DNA of 64,000 nt from positions 4,628,769 through 4,692,768 of the forward strand of contig OX155980.1 in the NCBI GenBank assembly GCA_944548615.1. Reading direction: 5' to 3'. A program made the translations under genes and the position numbers. Numbering within the stretch: the first letter of the stretch is position 1; each line of letters begins with the position of its first letter. This DNA comes from Micropterix aruncella (taxonomy: Eukaryota; Arthropoda; Insecta; Lepidoptera; Micropterigidae). Of this stretch, positions 50,491-62,759 are shown piece by piece. The notes under the pieces are model-generated. The model had not been told where the DNA came from. It was given only the letters and a program-made list of their open reading frames with translations, and made no database searches.

Positions 50491-52995
50491 TAATATCCAG
50501 TATCTACGTATTGAAACAACTTTCATTTAGGTTTACCTGATTGTTATCCTTATTGTTATGGTTCATATTGTCACGGATAACCAAGAAGTAACAATTTTAG
50601 CATAGTTGATACTTTTGGGTCTCGTATTAATAAAATTGGCATATAGCCAGTTTTACATCCGACGTTTCACAGTACATTTTTATCCAGCATTTACATCTTA
50701 CATATCCAGTATTCACATCTTGAAACAACATTCATTTAGGTTTTCCTGATTATTATTGTTCAAATTGACACGGTTGACCAAGAAGTAACAATTTTACTAT
50801 AGTTGATACTTTTTTGTCTCGTATTGATAAAATTGGCATATAGCCAGTTTTACATCCGACCTTGCAAAGTACATTTTTATCCAGCATTTACATTCTACCT
50901 ATCCAGCATTTACATCTTACATATCCAGTATTCACATCTTGAAACAACGTTTACCTGATTGTTATTGTGCAAATTGACTTGGTTGACCAAGAAGTAACAA
51001 TTAAGTATAGTTGATACTTTTGTGTCTCGTATTAATGAAATTGGCATATGGCCAGATTTACATCCGACCTTTCAAAGTACATTTTTATCCAGCATTTACA
51101 TCTTACATATCCAGTATTCACATCATTCATTTAGGTTTACCTGACTGTTATTGTTCAAATTCACTTGGTTGACCAAGAAGTAACAATTTTAGTATAGTTG
51201 ATACTTGTGTGTCTCGTATTAATGAAATTGGCATATGGCCAGTTTTTCATCCGACCTTTCAAAGTACATTTTTATACAGCATTTACATCTTACATATCCA
51301 GTATTCACATCATTTATTTAGGTTTACCTGATTGTTATTGTTCAAATTCACTTGGTTGACCAAGAAGTAACAATTAAGTATAGTTGATACTTGTGTGTCT
51401 CATAACTGGCATATGGCCAGTTTTACATCCGACCTTGCAAAGTACATTTTTATCCAGCATTTACATTTTATATATCCAGCATTTACATTTTGAAACAACA
51501 TTCATTTAGGTTTTACTCATTGTTATTGTTATTGTTCAAATTGACTTGGTTGACCGAGAAGTAACAATTTTAGTATAGTTGATACTTTTGTGTCTCGTAT
51601 TAATGAAATTGGCATATGGCCAGTTTTACATCCGACCTAGCAAAGTATATTTTTATCCAGCATTTATATCTTAAATATCCAGAATTCATTTAGGTTTAAC
51701 TCATTGTTATCCTCATTGTTATTGTTCAAATTCACTTGGTTGACCAAGAAGTAACAATTAAGTATAGTTGATACTTGTGTGTCTCATATTAATAAAACTG
51801 GCATATGGCCAGTTTTACATCCGACCTTGCAAAGTACATTTTTATCCAGCATTTACATCTTAAATATCCAGCATTTACATTTTGAAACAACATTCATTTA
51901 GGTTTTACTCATTGTTATTGTTATTGTTTAAATTGACTTGGTTGACCGAGAAGTAACAATTTTAATATAGTTGATACTTTTGTGTCTCGTATTAATAAAA
52001 TTGGCATATGACCAGTTTTACATCCGACCTTTCAAAGTACATTTTTATCCAGCATTTACATCTTACATATCCAGTATTCACATCATTCATTTAGGTTTAC
52101 CTGACTGTTATTGTTCAAATTCACTTGGTTGACCAAGAAGTAACAATTTTAGTATAGTTGATACTTTTGTGTCTCGTATTAATGAAATTGGCATATGGCC
52201 AGTTTTACATCCGACCTAGCAAAGTATATTTTTATCCAGCATTTACATCTTACATATCCTGTATTCACATCATTCATTTAGGTTTACCTGACTGTTATTG
52301 TTCAAATTCACTTGGTTGACCCAGAAGTAACAATTTTAGTATAGTTGATACTTTTGTGTCTCGTATTAATGAAATTGGCATATGGCCAGTTTTACATCCG
52401 ACCTTTCAAAGTACATTTTTATCCAGCATTTACATCTTACATATCCAGTATTCACATCATTCATTTAGGTTTACCTGACTGTTATTGTTCAAATTCACTT
52501 GGTTGACCAAGAAGTAACAATTTTAGTATAGTTGATACTTTTGTGTCTCGTATTAATGAAATTGGCATATGGCCAGTTTTACATCCGACCTAGCAAAGTA
52601 TATTTTTATCCAGCATTTATATCTTAAATATCCAGAATTCATTTAGGTTTAACTCATTGTTATCCTCATTGTTATTGTTTAAATTGACTTGGTTGACCGA
52701 GAAGTAACAATTTTAGTATAGTTGATAATTTTGTGTCTCGTATTAATAAAATTGGCATATGACCAGTTTTACATCCGACCTTTCAAAGTACATTTTAGCC
52801 AGCATTTACATCTTACATATCCAGTATTCACATCTTTAAACAACATTCATTTAGGTTTACCTGATTGTTATTGTTCAAATTGACACGGTTGACCAAGAAG
52901 TAACAATTTTAGTATAGTTGATACTTTTGCGTCTCGTATTAATAAAATTGGCATATAGTCAGTTTTCATCCGACCTTGCAAAGTACATTTTTTAT
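50490..52995. repeat. Tandem satellite, ~190-bp unit, about 13 copies
   Basis: The landmark gttgatacttttgtgtctcg recurs near 50607, 50798, 51009, 51194, 51382, 51581, 51764, 51965, 52156, 52346, 52537, 52720 and 52917. Spacings are 183-210 bases. Each unit also has tacatccgacc, ttttatccagcatttacatc and ggttgaccaagaagtaacaa. Units fall into subtypes (aaattgacttggttgaccgag versus aaattcacttggttgaccaag) that recur in order, suggesting higher-order structure. Confidence 0.95.
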
Positions 52996-53004
52996 ATGTT
53001 TTTA

Positions 53005-53606
53005 GGACCTGTGCCAATAGAAGGAGACCAAGTTTGCAGCTTGGACAGACCTGTGAAAGCTGAGCAATGCCCGAAAACCAGTGAAATGTTTTCAGTTGTT
53101 TCGATTTTTGCTCCATATCTTCTGAAGTATGCGTCCTGCCAAAAACGAGTGGATTAAATTGGCTACAAAATCAATATTGTAGCCTAAATCAAACACTGTA
53201 TGTCCAGAACTTTTTGAGATACAATTTTTTGAATATTAGCAATGTTTGGCAATCTTATTAGCTCACCCATCGCTCAGATCACCAAGTGGCTTCTCGAATC
53301 TCCAAAGAAATTGTTTTTTGTTTGTTGTGAAATTCATCACTTTTTGAAAAACAACATTGACAATTTTCAAAGAGCTGTATTTAGGAAACTTCTAGATATA
53401 CGGCGTTGCTTTAGGCTTAAATTAAACCTGCAAATTTATTTAACCTGCTTAAAAAAAGAAAATAACAACTTTTCCGTAAGACGCATACTTTAGGAAATAT
53501 TGATTAAAAACTAAAGAACTGCAAAAATTACACTGTTTTTTGAGAATTGCAAAGCTTGTTATCTATCAAAGCTTCAAACTTGGTCTTTTACTATTGGCAC
53601 GGGTCC
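53005..53606. mobile_element. 602-bp TIR element with TA target sites
   Basis: The left end is TA|GGACCTGTGCCAATAG at 53003. The right end is its near inverse CTATTGGCACGGGTCC|TA at 53608. TIRs extend to about 45 bases with a few mismatches (gaccaagtttg-agct on both sides). The TA duplication points to Tc1/mariner mobilisation. It has no transposase frame. It sits exactly at the end of the satellite array. Confidence 0.85.
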
Positions 53607-53609
53607 TAA

Positions 53610-54599
53610 CAACATATTACAAAGACATGACCTATTACATGAGACTATGTGACAAATTAAATAGAATACATGACATATTAAAAAGAATTCATGATATATG
53701 CAAAATCTAGGTCTTTTTCATGTACAGATTGACTGGCTAATTGTAATAGCATTACCAAAAATGTTCATCAAGTAAGGAAATAAAATTTCGGAAAATATTT
53801 TTAGCATTAACAAAAGTTAATAAAAAAACATTGCAAATAACATTGAAAACAAAGTGCCTTCTTACCCTTAAAATGTGTGTAAGTATAATGAAATTATATT
53901 CACCTGCTAGATTTCCATTGTATTATTACACATTTATTTTTATGATTATAAAAATAAATGATTTACACATTTATTTTGTTTTAACTTTCACGTAATTCTG
54001 ATGTCATTGTTTCGTATATTTTTATTTTATAGTTTTGAATGTTGCTTGAATAAAATGTTAGTTTTAAATTTTTAATGTATTTAATGTCCCAGTTTGAGCT
54101 TCATTGTGTATTTTTGTAAATCATGTCTTTAAATTTAATTTATTGTTTAAACTAGTATGCTAAGTAATTGACTTGACTAAACTAGTATGCTGGGATATTG
54201 AATGAGTAAAAGTATTTTTATCATCTTACTTTGGGCTTTTTTTATATATTTCGCTAAAAATGTCTATATTAAGTTTTATGTTATAACTATTATCATGCCG
54301 GTATATAGACTGTTGCATATTGAATGAATAATAAATAAGGTTTTAGCGTAATTAAATGTACAAGTATTTTTAGTGTCTTACTTTGTGTTGTTTTGTGAAT
54401 TATGTCCTTAGATTTAAATGTTAAACTGCGTATTCATTTAAACCGAAATCGTTGCTAGAATTCTATTTGTTACGTTACAAATAGGATGGCGACGACACTG
54501 GTATCGTTGTAGAAGCGGGCAACAGTCACAAGTACTTTTTATTCTTTATAATATGCATATATACACAATTATATAGTAAGACTGGATAGGATTCTTTTA
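53610..54599. other. AT-rich spacer, no gene seen
   Basis: Contains two near-repeats of taaactagtatgct at about 54150-54190. No coding or RNA gene recognised. Confidence 0.45.
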
Positions 54600-54970
54600 T
54601 GAAAAATCCTCATATTGTGCCCGATTGCGTTTCTTCGCGAACGAAAATTGTATAATTATAATTTTAGTCGAACTAATGTATATGCGAGCGATACAGACCA
54701 GTACGTTAGAGCGGAATATGAAAAAATGATTGTCACTTTTCCGGCGTAAAACTACTAGTCGAACATAAAGCGGCATCATGTAAGACCGGACGACATGTTT
54801 TCAAACTAATTCAGATTATTTTTCGTGCGGTACGTAGCTTTTATGCAGTAAAAGATTTTAGTTTTGTTTATAATTCCTTTTCTTTGCACTGCTCTGTCTC
54901 TCTTGCATGTACTATTTTCGATATTAGTTCACGAAGAAACGCAATCGAGCCCATTATGTCCCGAATCTCG
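54600..54970. mobile_element. Foldback MITE, copy 1
   Basis: The left end gcccgattgcgtttcttcgc and the right end, as reverse complement, gctcgattgcgtttcttcgt pair over more than 25 bases. A related copy lies at 56231-56571 inside the Tc1 element. Both contain a gttagagcggaatatg or gctaaagcggaatgtg word. Confidence 0.7.
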
Positions 54971-55118
54971 GTGTAATCATACTGTCCCCATGTGTCGAAT
55001 TATCTTTTCAGGCGGTATATTTTTTCAGACTAGCCTATCCAGTCCCTATTTAGAGTATTGTACAAATTAATGGAATCATCCTGATTTTGAAACCTTTTTT
55101 GCATATTGCAACTCTGTA

Positions 55119-56203
55119 ATGTCACTTGACAGGTGTCAAAGCATTACAAACATAACCTTTTATTATGTGCCTGTTGTTAGAACTTGCTATTCGGAAAATT
55201 TACACCAAGTTTTGGATGTTTTATCATTCAAAGATGTACCTATATTTCGTGAAAACAAGTATATGTCACAAAGAGACATTACTTGGGTGTGTGGATTGAG
55301 TCAAGAAGCAGTAAGCAAGAATTTGAAGCGTAAAAGGGACACTGGATCAGCCGAAGTGAAGAGATCGAACAACTGTGGAAGAAATAGAAAGACGACACCA
55401 AGAGATGATAGCTTTTTGCTTCGCAATAGCAAGTTGTACCCAAGAAAAACAAGTCACGATCTGCAACAAGACTTAGCAGCATTTGGCCTAACAATACATG
55501 GCTTAACTGTCCTTAGAAGACTTTTGGAATCTGGTCGGAGGGCTATTGACCACAAAAAAAAACAACTTCTCAATGACCACATGAAGAAACAGAGGCTGTT
55601 CAGGGCCAGAAAATACTTTAACTGGACTGCGGAATACTGGAAAAAGGTCTTATTTACAAATGAAACTTACTTCATAGTTCAGGAATAGCGGTCTAAATTC
55701 GTTAGGTGGTCTCAAAACGAACAATTGACTCCAGCTCATATTGACCAAACTGTAAAACATCCAGTCAAAACAATATTTTGGGGGTGATGGATCTTTAGTG
55801 CCAATCGATGGTATGATGAACAGCCAAAAATACAAATCGATGTTGGAACAGCATTTGAATAAAGAGCTTGAAAAGTGCCAACCTCTAGGAGGAGCAATTC
55901 TTCAACAGGACTCTGCTCCCTGCCACAAGCCGAAGGAAATGATGAAATATTTCCAGGACAAGGAGATAACTGATCTGGATTGGCCCGGGAATTCACCCGA
56001 TCTAATCCCTATCGAGAATTTATGGGCCATTTGCAAAGCCAGACTGTGCAACATCCACTGCACTACAAAAACAAATTTGATAGAAGCGGTCATTCAGGCA
56101 AGATGAGAGAGAGAGAAGCGGTCAAACTGCCAAAAGCTAGTGGAGTCCATGCCAAAACGAGTAGATGCAGTTATTGAAAACAAAGGCGGACATATTTCCT
56201 ATT
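55119..56203 (+). pseudogene. Tc1-type transposase, broken
   Basis: The paired-like N-terminal half is at 55119-55688 (MSQRDITWVCGLSQEAVSKN, ARKYFNWTAEYWKKVLFTNE with the first catalytic residue as N-E-T instead of D-E-S). A stop at 55686-55688 and a frameshift near 55790 follow. The rest reads GGAILQQDSAPCHKPKEMMK (second Asp), then LDWPGNSPDLIPIENLWAIC (third residue, Glu) and AVIQAR with a stop. It is a recently dead cut-and-paste transposase. Confidence 0.88.
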
Positions 56204-56230
56204 AATTAGTGTAATATAAGTTGCATAATT

Positions 56231-56571
56231 TTGTAAAAATATTGAGCTCGATTGCGTTTCTTCATGAAGTAAAATCGAAAATTAGTCCGTGTGAACGAGA
56301 CAGGGCAATACGCTAAAGCGGAATGTGTGATGACCGGTTGTCCCTTTTTCGCATTAAAATTGCCCGCCAAGGTCAAAGCATCTGAATCTTACACCGCACG
56401 AAATATGCTCGAATTTATTCGGACGAATATAAGTTCGACAGGTAGTATTTATCGACGATCGTCCGTTTCATATTCCGCTCTAACGTATTGCTCTGTCTCG
56501 TTCGCTTGGACCAATTTTAGTTTTAGTTCACAAAGAAACTCAATCGGGCCCATTATTTTACAAGCAATAAA
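56231..56571. mobile_element. Foldback MITE, copy 2 (nested in Tc1)
   Basis: The left end is gagctcgattgcgtttcttc. The right end, reverse complemented, is gggcccgattgagtttcttt. It shares ends and internal words with 54600-54970. Removing it brings the Tc1 3' sequence together. Confidence 0.68.
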
Positions 56572-56974
56572 CGATTTTACTATAACAATTTCCTATGATT
56601 CCAATAATTTGCACAATACTGTACGTCGTTTCGGATTCTCTTTTTTGTCGATTTTATTTTTTATATTTAGGATTATTAGTTCGTTTAAACTCCACCTCGA
56701 CGATGAGGTATGTGAAAAAAGTATAGACCTACTGGCAAATGGAATTGGTTTTCTTCCACCTGGAAATGGTATAATCATTCGGCTTTACCTTCACGGCAAT
56801 AGTAAGTGATTTTTATATAATTAAACCTATTTTTATTTTGTTTACGACCACCACGAACATATGAATCATAGGCAAAGGAAGAGTTAGCACCATTGGAAAC
56901 TTCTATTTTCCTTCAGCAAATCGTTATCTCAATTAAAATAGCATTAGTTTGATATTTTCTATATCATATATCTA

Positions 56975-57550
56975 CAGTACCGTGCAAATTAATTGGAACA
57001 AAGAAAAATCTTTATTCGAAAAGTAAAGCACTTTTCGGACATAAACATACAAAAACATTACTGGTAGTTATAGATTGTTTTATTTTATTTTATTTGTTGT
57101 GTGGGGCTTTTCTAAGGTCTTTATGAGCCTTGTAACACTGCGACCATTGCTGATATATTGTTTTCGCCACCTACTATAGTTCTGCGCTAAGCCTCGTGTC
57201 ATTTAAGAACCTTAACAGGCTTTTGGCGCCAGATTGTTTTACCTTCTCAGGTTGTAGGTAATGAATGACCTCCCAAGTGGGTGTATCTTTTACCCATCAG
57301 CGGGCCCCACTCACACATGAGGTACAGGGGAGTTTCCTCTGCCCCTTGGCAGAACCTGCACATTTATAGATTGATAGTTTTAATATAGAATGTGTCCTCC
57401 TTTTGCGTTGATAACACCTTTCATCTTGTAGGTATAGAATTTAGCAGGTTTTGACAGCTTCCTTTCAGTTCATCATCGTGAAACCAGACTTGAATTACTG
57501 CACAGATCGGTAGAAAAATACTCTTGTTCTAATTAATTTGCTCGGTACTG
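56975..57550. mobile_element. 576-bp Tc1-type MITE with TA target sites
   Basis: The left end is TA|CAGTACCGTGCAAATTAATT. The right end, reverse complemented, is CAGTACCGAGCAAATTAATT, followed by TA at 57551. The internal sequence includes a GC-rich insert at 57170-57350 without known function. It is a deletion derivative, with no transposase. Confidence 0.85.
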
Positions 57551-57594
57551 TATATCATAGCCTGCCCTTAAATGAAAAGAGAAGAAAACGAGTG

Positions 57595-57650
57595 ATGGGA
57601 AAGAACGATCAAGGTCCACGCGGTGAAGGTCGACCTTGATTGTTCTTTCC
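57595..57650. repeat. Hairpin with 20-base arms
   Basis: GGGAAAGAACGATCAAGGTC is followed after about 14 bases by GACCTTGATTGTTCTTTCCC, nearly perfect inverted arms (one mismatch, which pairs as G-T). Confidence 0.75.
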
Positions 57651-57898
57651 CGCCGGGTCCATAGGTGGGGTACCTCATTGACCCTCCGGTTGACGCGAGG
57701 AACTGTGATGGAAAATACTGATCAAGGCCAGTAGTCCAAGAGGCAGCGCAAAAAAGTGCAAGAGTTTTATAAAATATGATTGTAGCGCGAAGTTCCTCTT
57801 CAGCTTGCACTCTGAAGACGGTCTTGAGTTCGTCGCCCACCTTAGCAATTCTTTAATTTTGCTGGATCGTTGCTACTAAAAGTAAACACTAAAAGTAC

Positions 57899-58488
57899 AT
57901 ACTAAAAGTTGGTGCTGGTATCATAAAGTTAACTATTTTTATGCTAAGAGAAGGGACCAGCGCGAGCGGCCGCGATTACCACGGCAACAACGCGAGACGA
58001 AAAGCGGAGAGAGATCGACTTGCTAAAAGCGGCTTAACTAAGGGATTTTCCATCCGATTAATTTACTGTTTTTTTTAATGGAAAGATGATAAACCTTTTA
58101 TATTTTTGTCATACATAGTTATTGTCTAAAATCAGTAATTTACAGAGTATAATCAAAATATGGATTATTTCAAAATTCAATTTTCACATTTTTTAATTAT
58201 TTTCTTAACTGGGCTAGTCAGGTGGGCATATGCTGAGGCTTTATTGTAGAACTTTTAATTACCTTTCATTCGACATCTTGCACATCTACATAGGGCTAAG
58301 AGTTTCAACGGGGTTTTCAAAATGCGGCGGCCGCCATTTTGATGACGTCATATCTGCGGATCCAGGCACTATAGAGCTGGGGTCCCGACGGTTTTTTAGA
58401 GGGAACAATATGTTTTTTAATATATTAAAAGTTGGTGCTGGTATCACAAAGTGAACTATTTTTATGTTAAGGGAAGGGACTATCAGTA
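57899..58488. repeat. Pair of ~60-bp direct repeats
   Basis: aaaagttggtgctggtatca, then aactatttttatg-taag-gaagggac, occurs at 57899-57957 and 58429-58486. The 470 bases between are not coding. This could be terminal direct repeats of an unknown element or a tandem duplication remnant. Confidence 0.65.
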
Positions 58489-58539
58489 GTTTTAGCGTCT
58501 ACTCTAGTTTTCTTTACCTAGTTTATAATATACTAGTGG

Positions 58540-58800
58540 ATTACTTACCCTGCGATGCTCGGGTGACGTTTATGGTAGGTTCATGGTTGATGTGCTGCAG
58601 CACTACTGGCTAGTTACAACAAATTAGAGTGAATATATTATACGTGCTCTAATACCTACGTATACCAATTTTCATGGCGATCGGTTGAACAATATAGAAG
58701 TTGATGTGATGCAGCGCCATCTAGTGGCGAGTTACAACAAAGCGGATAGCATAAAACATTATCCATGAAAGTTTTAACGTGCTGCTCAATCGTGTAACTT
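58540..58800 (+). repeat. Dispersed repeat, also at 61380-61450
   Basis: Starts atactagtggattacttacc and includes catggcgatcggttgaacaa and cagcgccatctagtggcgag. A second fragment at 61385-61455 has gtggcgttcatggcgagttc, gtggcgatcagttgaacggt. Class undetermined; it resembles widely spread insect repeats that start tactag. Confidence 0.5.
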
Positions 58801-58984
58801 GCCACTGTGATTTGGGATCAGCGACTGAATCAACAGATTTGACGGACGCTGCCAAAACAACATGGCCGCCACAAACTGTCAACATCGACCGCCCTTATTA
58901 GAAACCCTACACATCTACTTTTACTTCTACTCGCACAGCCGTGCACACACCCTCCGCAACCTTCCTTGAATTATTTATTCAGAC

Positions 58985-59585
58985 ATTGGGTTATCGACTA
59001 CAGCGGGCGAGCCCGTCACCACAGGAAGTTTTAACGATTAGTCGTTCTATCTCCCTGGAGTGAACGTAGAAGACTTGGGGCAAAACAGTCCACCATCTAG
59101 CTACGTCACAAGCCCGTAAGAGGCCAACGCCTTAACCGCGAGATAACTAGGTGGGTTACCCAGCGGGCTCACACACGCGCCCTTACTTCCAATTGTGACC
59201 AGATTACTCCGGTCTCTCGATTGGTTACGAGTTCGAGGTCGCTTGCGCGGTCCTCTCCCTTACGAAGCGGTGAAACGGTGATTACCGAATCTAACCCAGG
59301 ATCGGATGGCCGATGGTCATTTCAAGAGCCGTCGCCGTAAGGTCCGCAACCACCCCCGCTCTATAGGAAACAGTACATGCTTCCAGACTCCCCCGGCTTG
59401 ATTGGCTTACGCCGCACGGTGCGCAGACCGTCCAGGAGCGCCAGAAGTTTGATTCCCAGTGGAAACTGACCATAAGGCCAGAGTCCTACCCAGACTCGCA
59501 CTTCATGCGTGAAGGCCGTCGGATAGGTGTTGACCCGTGAGTGTTACCAACCCTGAACAGAATGGGTCTTCGTGGCCAAATTGAC
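58985..59585 (-). repeat. GC-rich SINE-like element, copy
   Basis: Collinear with 35958-36628 except for an internal deletion around 59290 (the cggaccacagagtcctttgc block is missing). A TCAGACA word directly precedes the left end (ttgggttatcgac) and follows the right end, a candidate short target-site duplication. Confidence 0.8.
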
Positions 59586-60104
59586 TCCCAAATAGACTCA
59601 GACAATAAATTTGGTGTATTTACAACATAGTGCTAACGGTGATTACGGCTCTACTGCAGCCCAGCTCCTGCAACTACAAATAAAATAAGCTGTCTGTTAT
59701 GCGAAAACTTAAAATTGAAAATAAAATAAAAATATTGTGGATGATAGGTCGGGCTGCTTGGTGAACGCTGCGATGCAGTGCTGCATTTTGGCGGCGTGTC
59801 GCGGGTCGGAGTGGGCTCCAATGTAAACACTCGCATGAGAATCTCGCTTCGTCACCTCGTAGCGTCAGTTAATCGTATAAACAAAGCTTCCTCTCGATCG
59901 GAAGGCACAGATTAATCACGCTTTGTTTGTATTAACGACAGATGCGATACGGACGGGAATTCTCCTAATCTGTGTTTGAAGTCTTTTTGATTGCCGTGTT
60001 TAAAATTTAACCGCCCTACCTATACAAACGTACGTAATACGGCCGCTATGTTATCGCCCGATTGCAACAACCCGTATCACGTACGTTCGAGTATTGAATC
60101 CTAC
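59586..60104. other. GC-richer spacer, no gene assigned
   Basis: Contains a gctttgtttgt / acaaacaaagc-like inverted pair around 59875-59935. No frame with recognised motifs. Confidence 0.4.
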
Positions 60105-60850
60105 ATTTATTTATTTATTTATTTATCCTATTTTTTTATATTTACATAAAATAGATTGCGTTCATTTTTTAACACATTACAAACAAATACATTTATTTAT
60201 TTATTTTCAGGAAAACCAACAGCTAATTATAATTTAACAATGCCGGAGTAACATAGCAGAGAGCCAATTAAAGGTTTTCACGTTTAAATAACGTTGTAGA
60301 AACATATGTGATCTTTCAATTAAAGCTATCGATTAAGAATGCATCAAAAATTATTCAACAATTAATGCTAAAAAATTCACTGTTCAGCCGCTGCCTAGCT
60401 GAGTTAACACTCGTACAGAATAGATCAAAGTCAAAGCGTTTAATCATGTCATTGAAATTGTCACTTGTTCGCCACAGAAATGCATTTTGCCTATAGTTGG
60501 TACCAGCATGAGGAACATGAAGAGCAGGGTTAAATCTATTGAGTTTGGAAGGAACATGGAGATTAATTTTATTTAGTAAGTCAGGGCAGTTAATATTATT
60601 GGAGGTAATTTTTAGCAAAAAGGTTAAGTCCGCGGTTTCACGCCGCTTAATCAAGGGGAGGATATGAAATTTCTTGCATAAATTGAAATAGTTAGATGAG
60701 CTGTATGGGATTTTCAGACGGAAGCAGAGATATTTCACGAACTTCATTTGAATGCGCTCGATTCTGTTTATATATTTGTCATAACAAGGGTTCCATACTT
60801 GAGATGCATATTCCATACATATGATAAAAATCGCGAAAGGGCATTACTTG
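60105..60850 (-). mobile_element. LINE fragment, ORF2 C-terminus and 3' tail
   Basis: The frame 60355-60816 reads MEYASQVWNPCYDKYINRIE, then RIQMKFVKYLCFRLKIPYSS and SVNSARQRLNSEFFSINC at the stop. This is the same ORF2 tail as at 130-537 and 2129-2640. The 3' end carries an (aaat)n tail at 60107-60126. 5' truncated. Confidence 0.75.
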
Positions 60851-60859
60851 TCAGGATTA

Positions 60860-62479
60860 CATCACCCCACTAGGTATACGCCTGTGTTGGGGTGATGGAT
60901 ACAAAGTTCTGTGGTATTTGCTGAGCCAGTACGCCTTGCCTGCTGTCCTTCTTCCGTCTCATAAAAAAACAATACGTAATATAATTTAGCATAATTTAAT
61001 ATAAATAATATAATATAACATAACATATTACAATATAATATAATATCATATATTATATTATAACATATAAAATAATGTATCATATTTATATATAATATAG
61101 AATAACATAATAAAATATAACATATTATAATCTGTATATATGTATATCCATAATTTATATCTGTATATCCTATAATTTGTGATTAGAAATAAAATATTTT
61201 ATATATCATACTTTCGCATTCATCTCTTGTATAATTTGAGAGCCAATGAGACACCCGTCTCTTGAACTGGTTGTCGGTTATGTTTAAAATCTGTCCTGTG
61301 TTCGAGTTAAATATATTATAGAGTTTAGGTCCGAGATACGCGTAGTGTCGTTGTCCGTATATATAATTAACAAGTGGAATATTAACCTGGTGTTGCCTGG
61401 GTGGCGTTCATGGCGAGTTCGTGGCGATCAGTTGAACGGTGTATGTGTTGCAGCTCCATTATATTATTCTACGAATTCTATAAAGTAAATAAAAATTGCT
61501 TTGGCGATTATGAATTAATGCTAGGTTCCTCCGGATGCCTACAAGTTCTCGGGCGCTAGTTTTGCCCCATCTCGTATTTAAGTCTACTGATGTCACCTGC
61601 CTGCCTGCGATTTTGATCTTATAATTAAGCCACCGACTTCTAAAGTAATATTACTACTTTGAAGATTGTACTACTTCACTGGAGTATCTACTTACGATAG
61701 AAGATTGCATCTACTTGCGATTGTAATATCAAAAAGGCCAAAGGAACCTAATTATCTGCCGACAGAATTACAACTGAAGACGGCTGACATTTTGTATCTA
61801 TAATTATCCCTTATAGGTGTTATTGCGACATTCGATTTCTGCCAGTATAATATTATTATTATTTTTTCACACTTCCCATAAAACAGAACATATTCCTCTA
61901 TTTTTGTGATTTACAACGCGAGAATTCAAGTTGATGGCGGTTTAAGGACGGCTGAGATTACTTCTTCTGTCGACTTAACCGAAAAACGAACTCTTACCGA
62001 ACCAAGTCACAAGCCCGCTTTTTCCTTCCGCTCCCGCTGGATTCGACGCAAGCGCCGCGGCGCCGCCGCAGAATAAGCTATCCTGCCCACAGTCACGAGG
62101 ACCGCACCGCCTGTGTGTTTAAAATAAAAGATTGTGTCACCCCAAGATTTTCCCGGCAACTAGCCAAGGACTAATTTCATCTAAATATTAATTTCATAAA
62201 TAAAACTGATGAGCGCCCTCTCTCTGCCGGCGGATGAACACGTTTGGGTTTCGTTTTACATCCGCCTCAACCGGTGCGGTTCGTTTCTCGGATAGCCTCG
62301 GGCGACTCTACGTTAATATTTGATCAATATGTATATCGGAATTTAAATATTATGAGTGCAGCTTGTATTGTATGAGATATTCCAATCAAAATTTCACAAC
62401 GTAATTTCGGCTTAACAAGGCATCTGTGCAACAAATTTAAAGTCTCCAAGTCCAATATTTTGAGGATGACATATGACTA
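60860..62479. other. Intergenic DNA with AT-rich low-complexity tract
   Basis: 60975-61145 is taatata/taacata low complexity. A fragment of the 58540 repeat lies at 61385-61455. The block ggttcgtttctcggatagcctc at 62277 resembles ggttcgtttctcagctagcc at 43980, another low-copy repeat. No gene recognised. Confidence 0.45.
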
Positions 62480-62660
62480 GAGCGCCCTTGAAATGCCCAT
62501 GAAAGTTGGCCACCAGGGCCAAATTTCAACTACAGTCTTTTTAACTCTTACCATGACCGAATTTCGCCTCCATAACAAACTTCAGATCAATCTGATTAAG
62601 CGTTTGGGCGCTATCGTGGAGGAATTCACACGGACACACAGATACACACGCAAAAATACT
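62480..62660 (+). repeat. Diverged dispersed repeat, also at 45150-45330
   Basis: See shared words with 45150-45330, e.g. gcgtttgggcgctatcgtgg. Class unknown and no coding part. Confidence 0.5.
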
Positions 62661-62759
62661 TCAATCTGGAAATAATCCTAATCGTCTCAGGGGGGCTTTA
62701 AGTGGATATTTTCGTCTTCATCTCGATTTTTTAGCGCGTTTACGAAACTTTCCTCCCCG

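Larger units (their letters stand above)
55043..56626 (+). mobile_element. Tc1-type transposon with nested MITE
   Basis: The left end reads agagtattgtacaaattaat plus ggaatcatcc. The right end, reverse complemented, reads acagtattgtgcaaattatt plus ggaatcatag. These TIRs bracket a Tc1 transposase (55119-56203) and a MITE copy at 56231-56571 inserted in the 3' part. The element is disrupted but recognisable end to end. Confidence 0.8.

Noticed and set aside
50490..52995. Possible CRISPR-like array
   Set aside because: Units are ~190 bp, nearly identical along their whole length, with no short-repeat/unique-spacer structure, in a eukaryotic genome.
56291..56809. 172-codon frame after the Tc1 transposase
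   Set aside because: It runs through the nested MITE and the Tc1 right TIR, so it is a chance frame.
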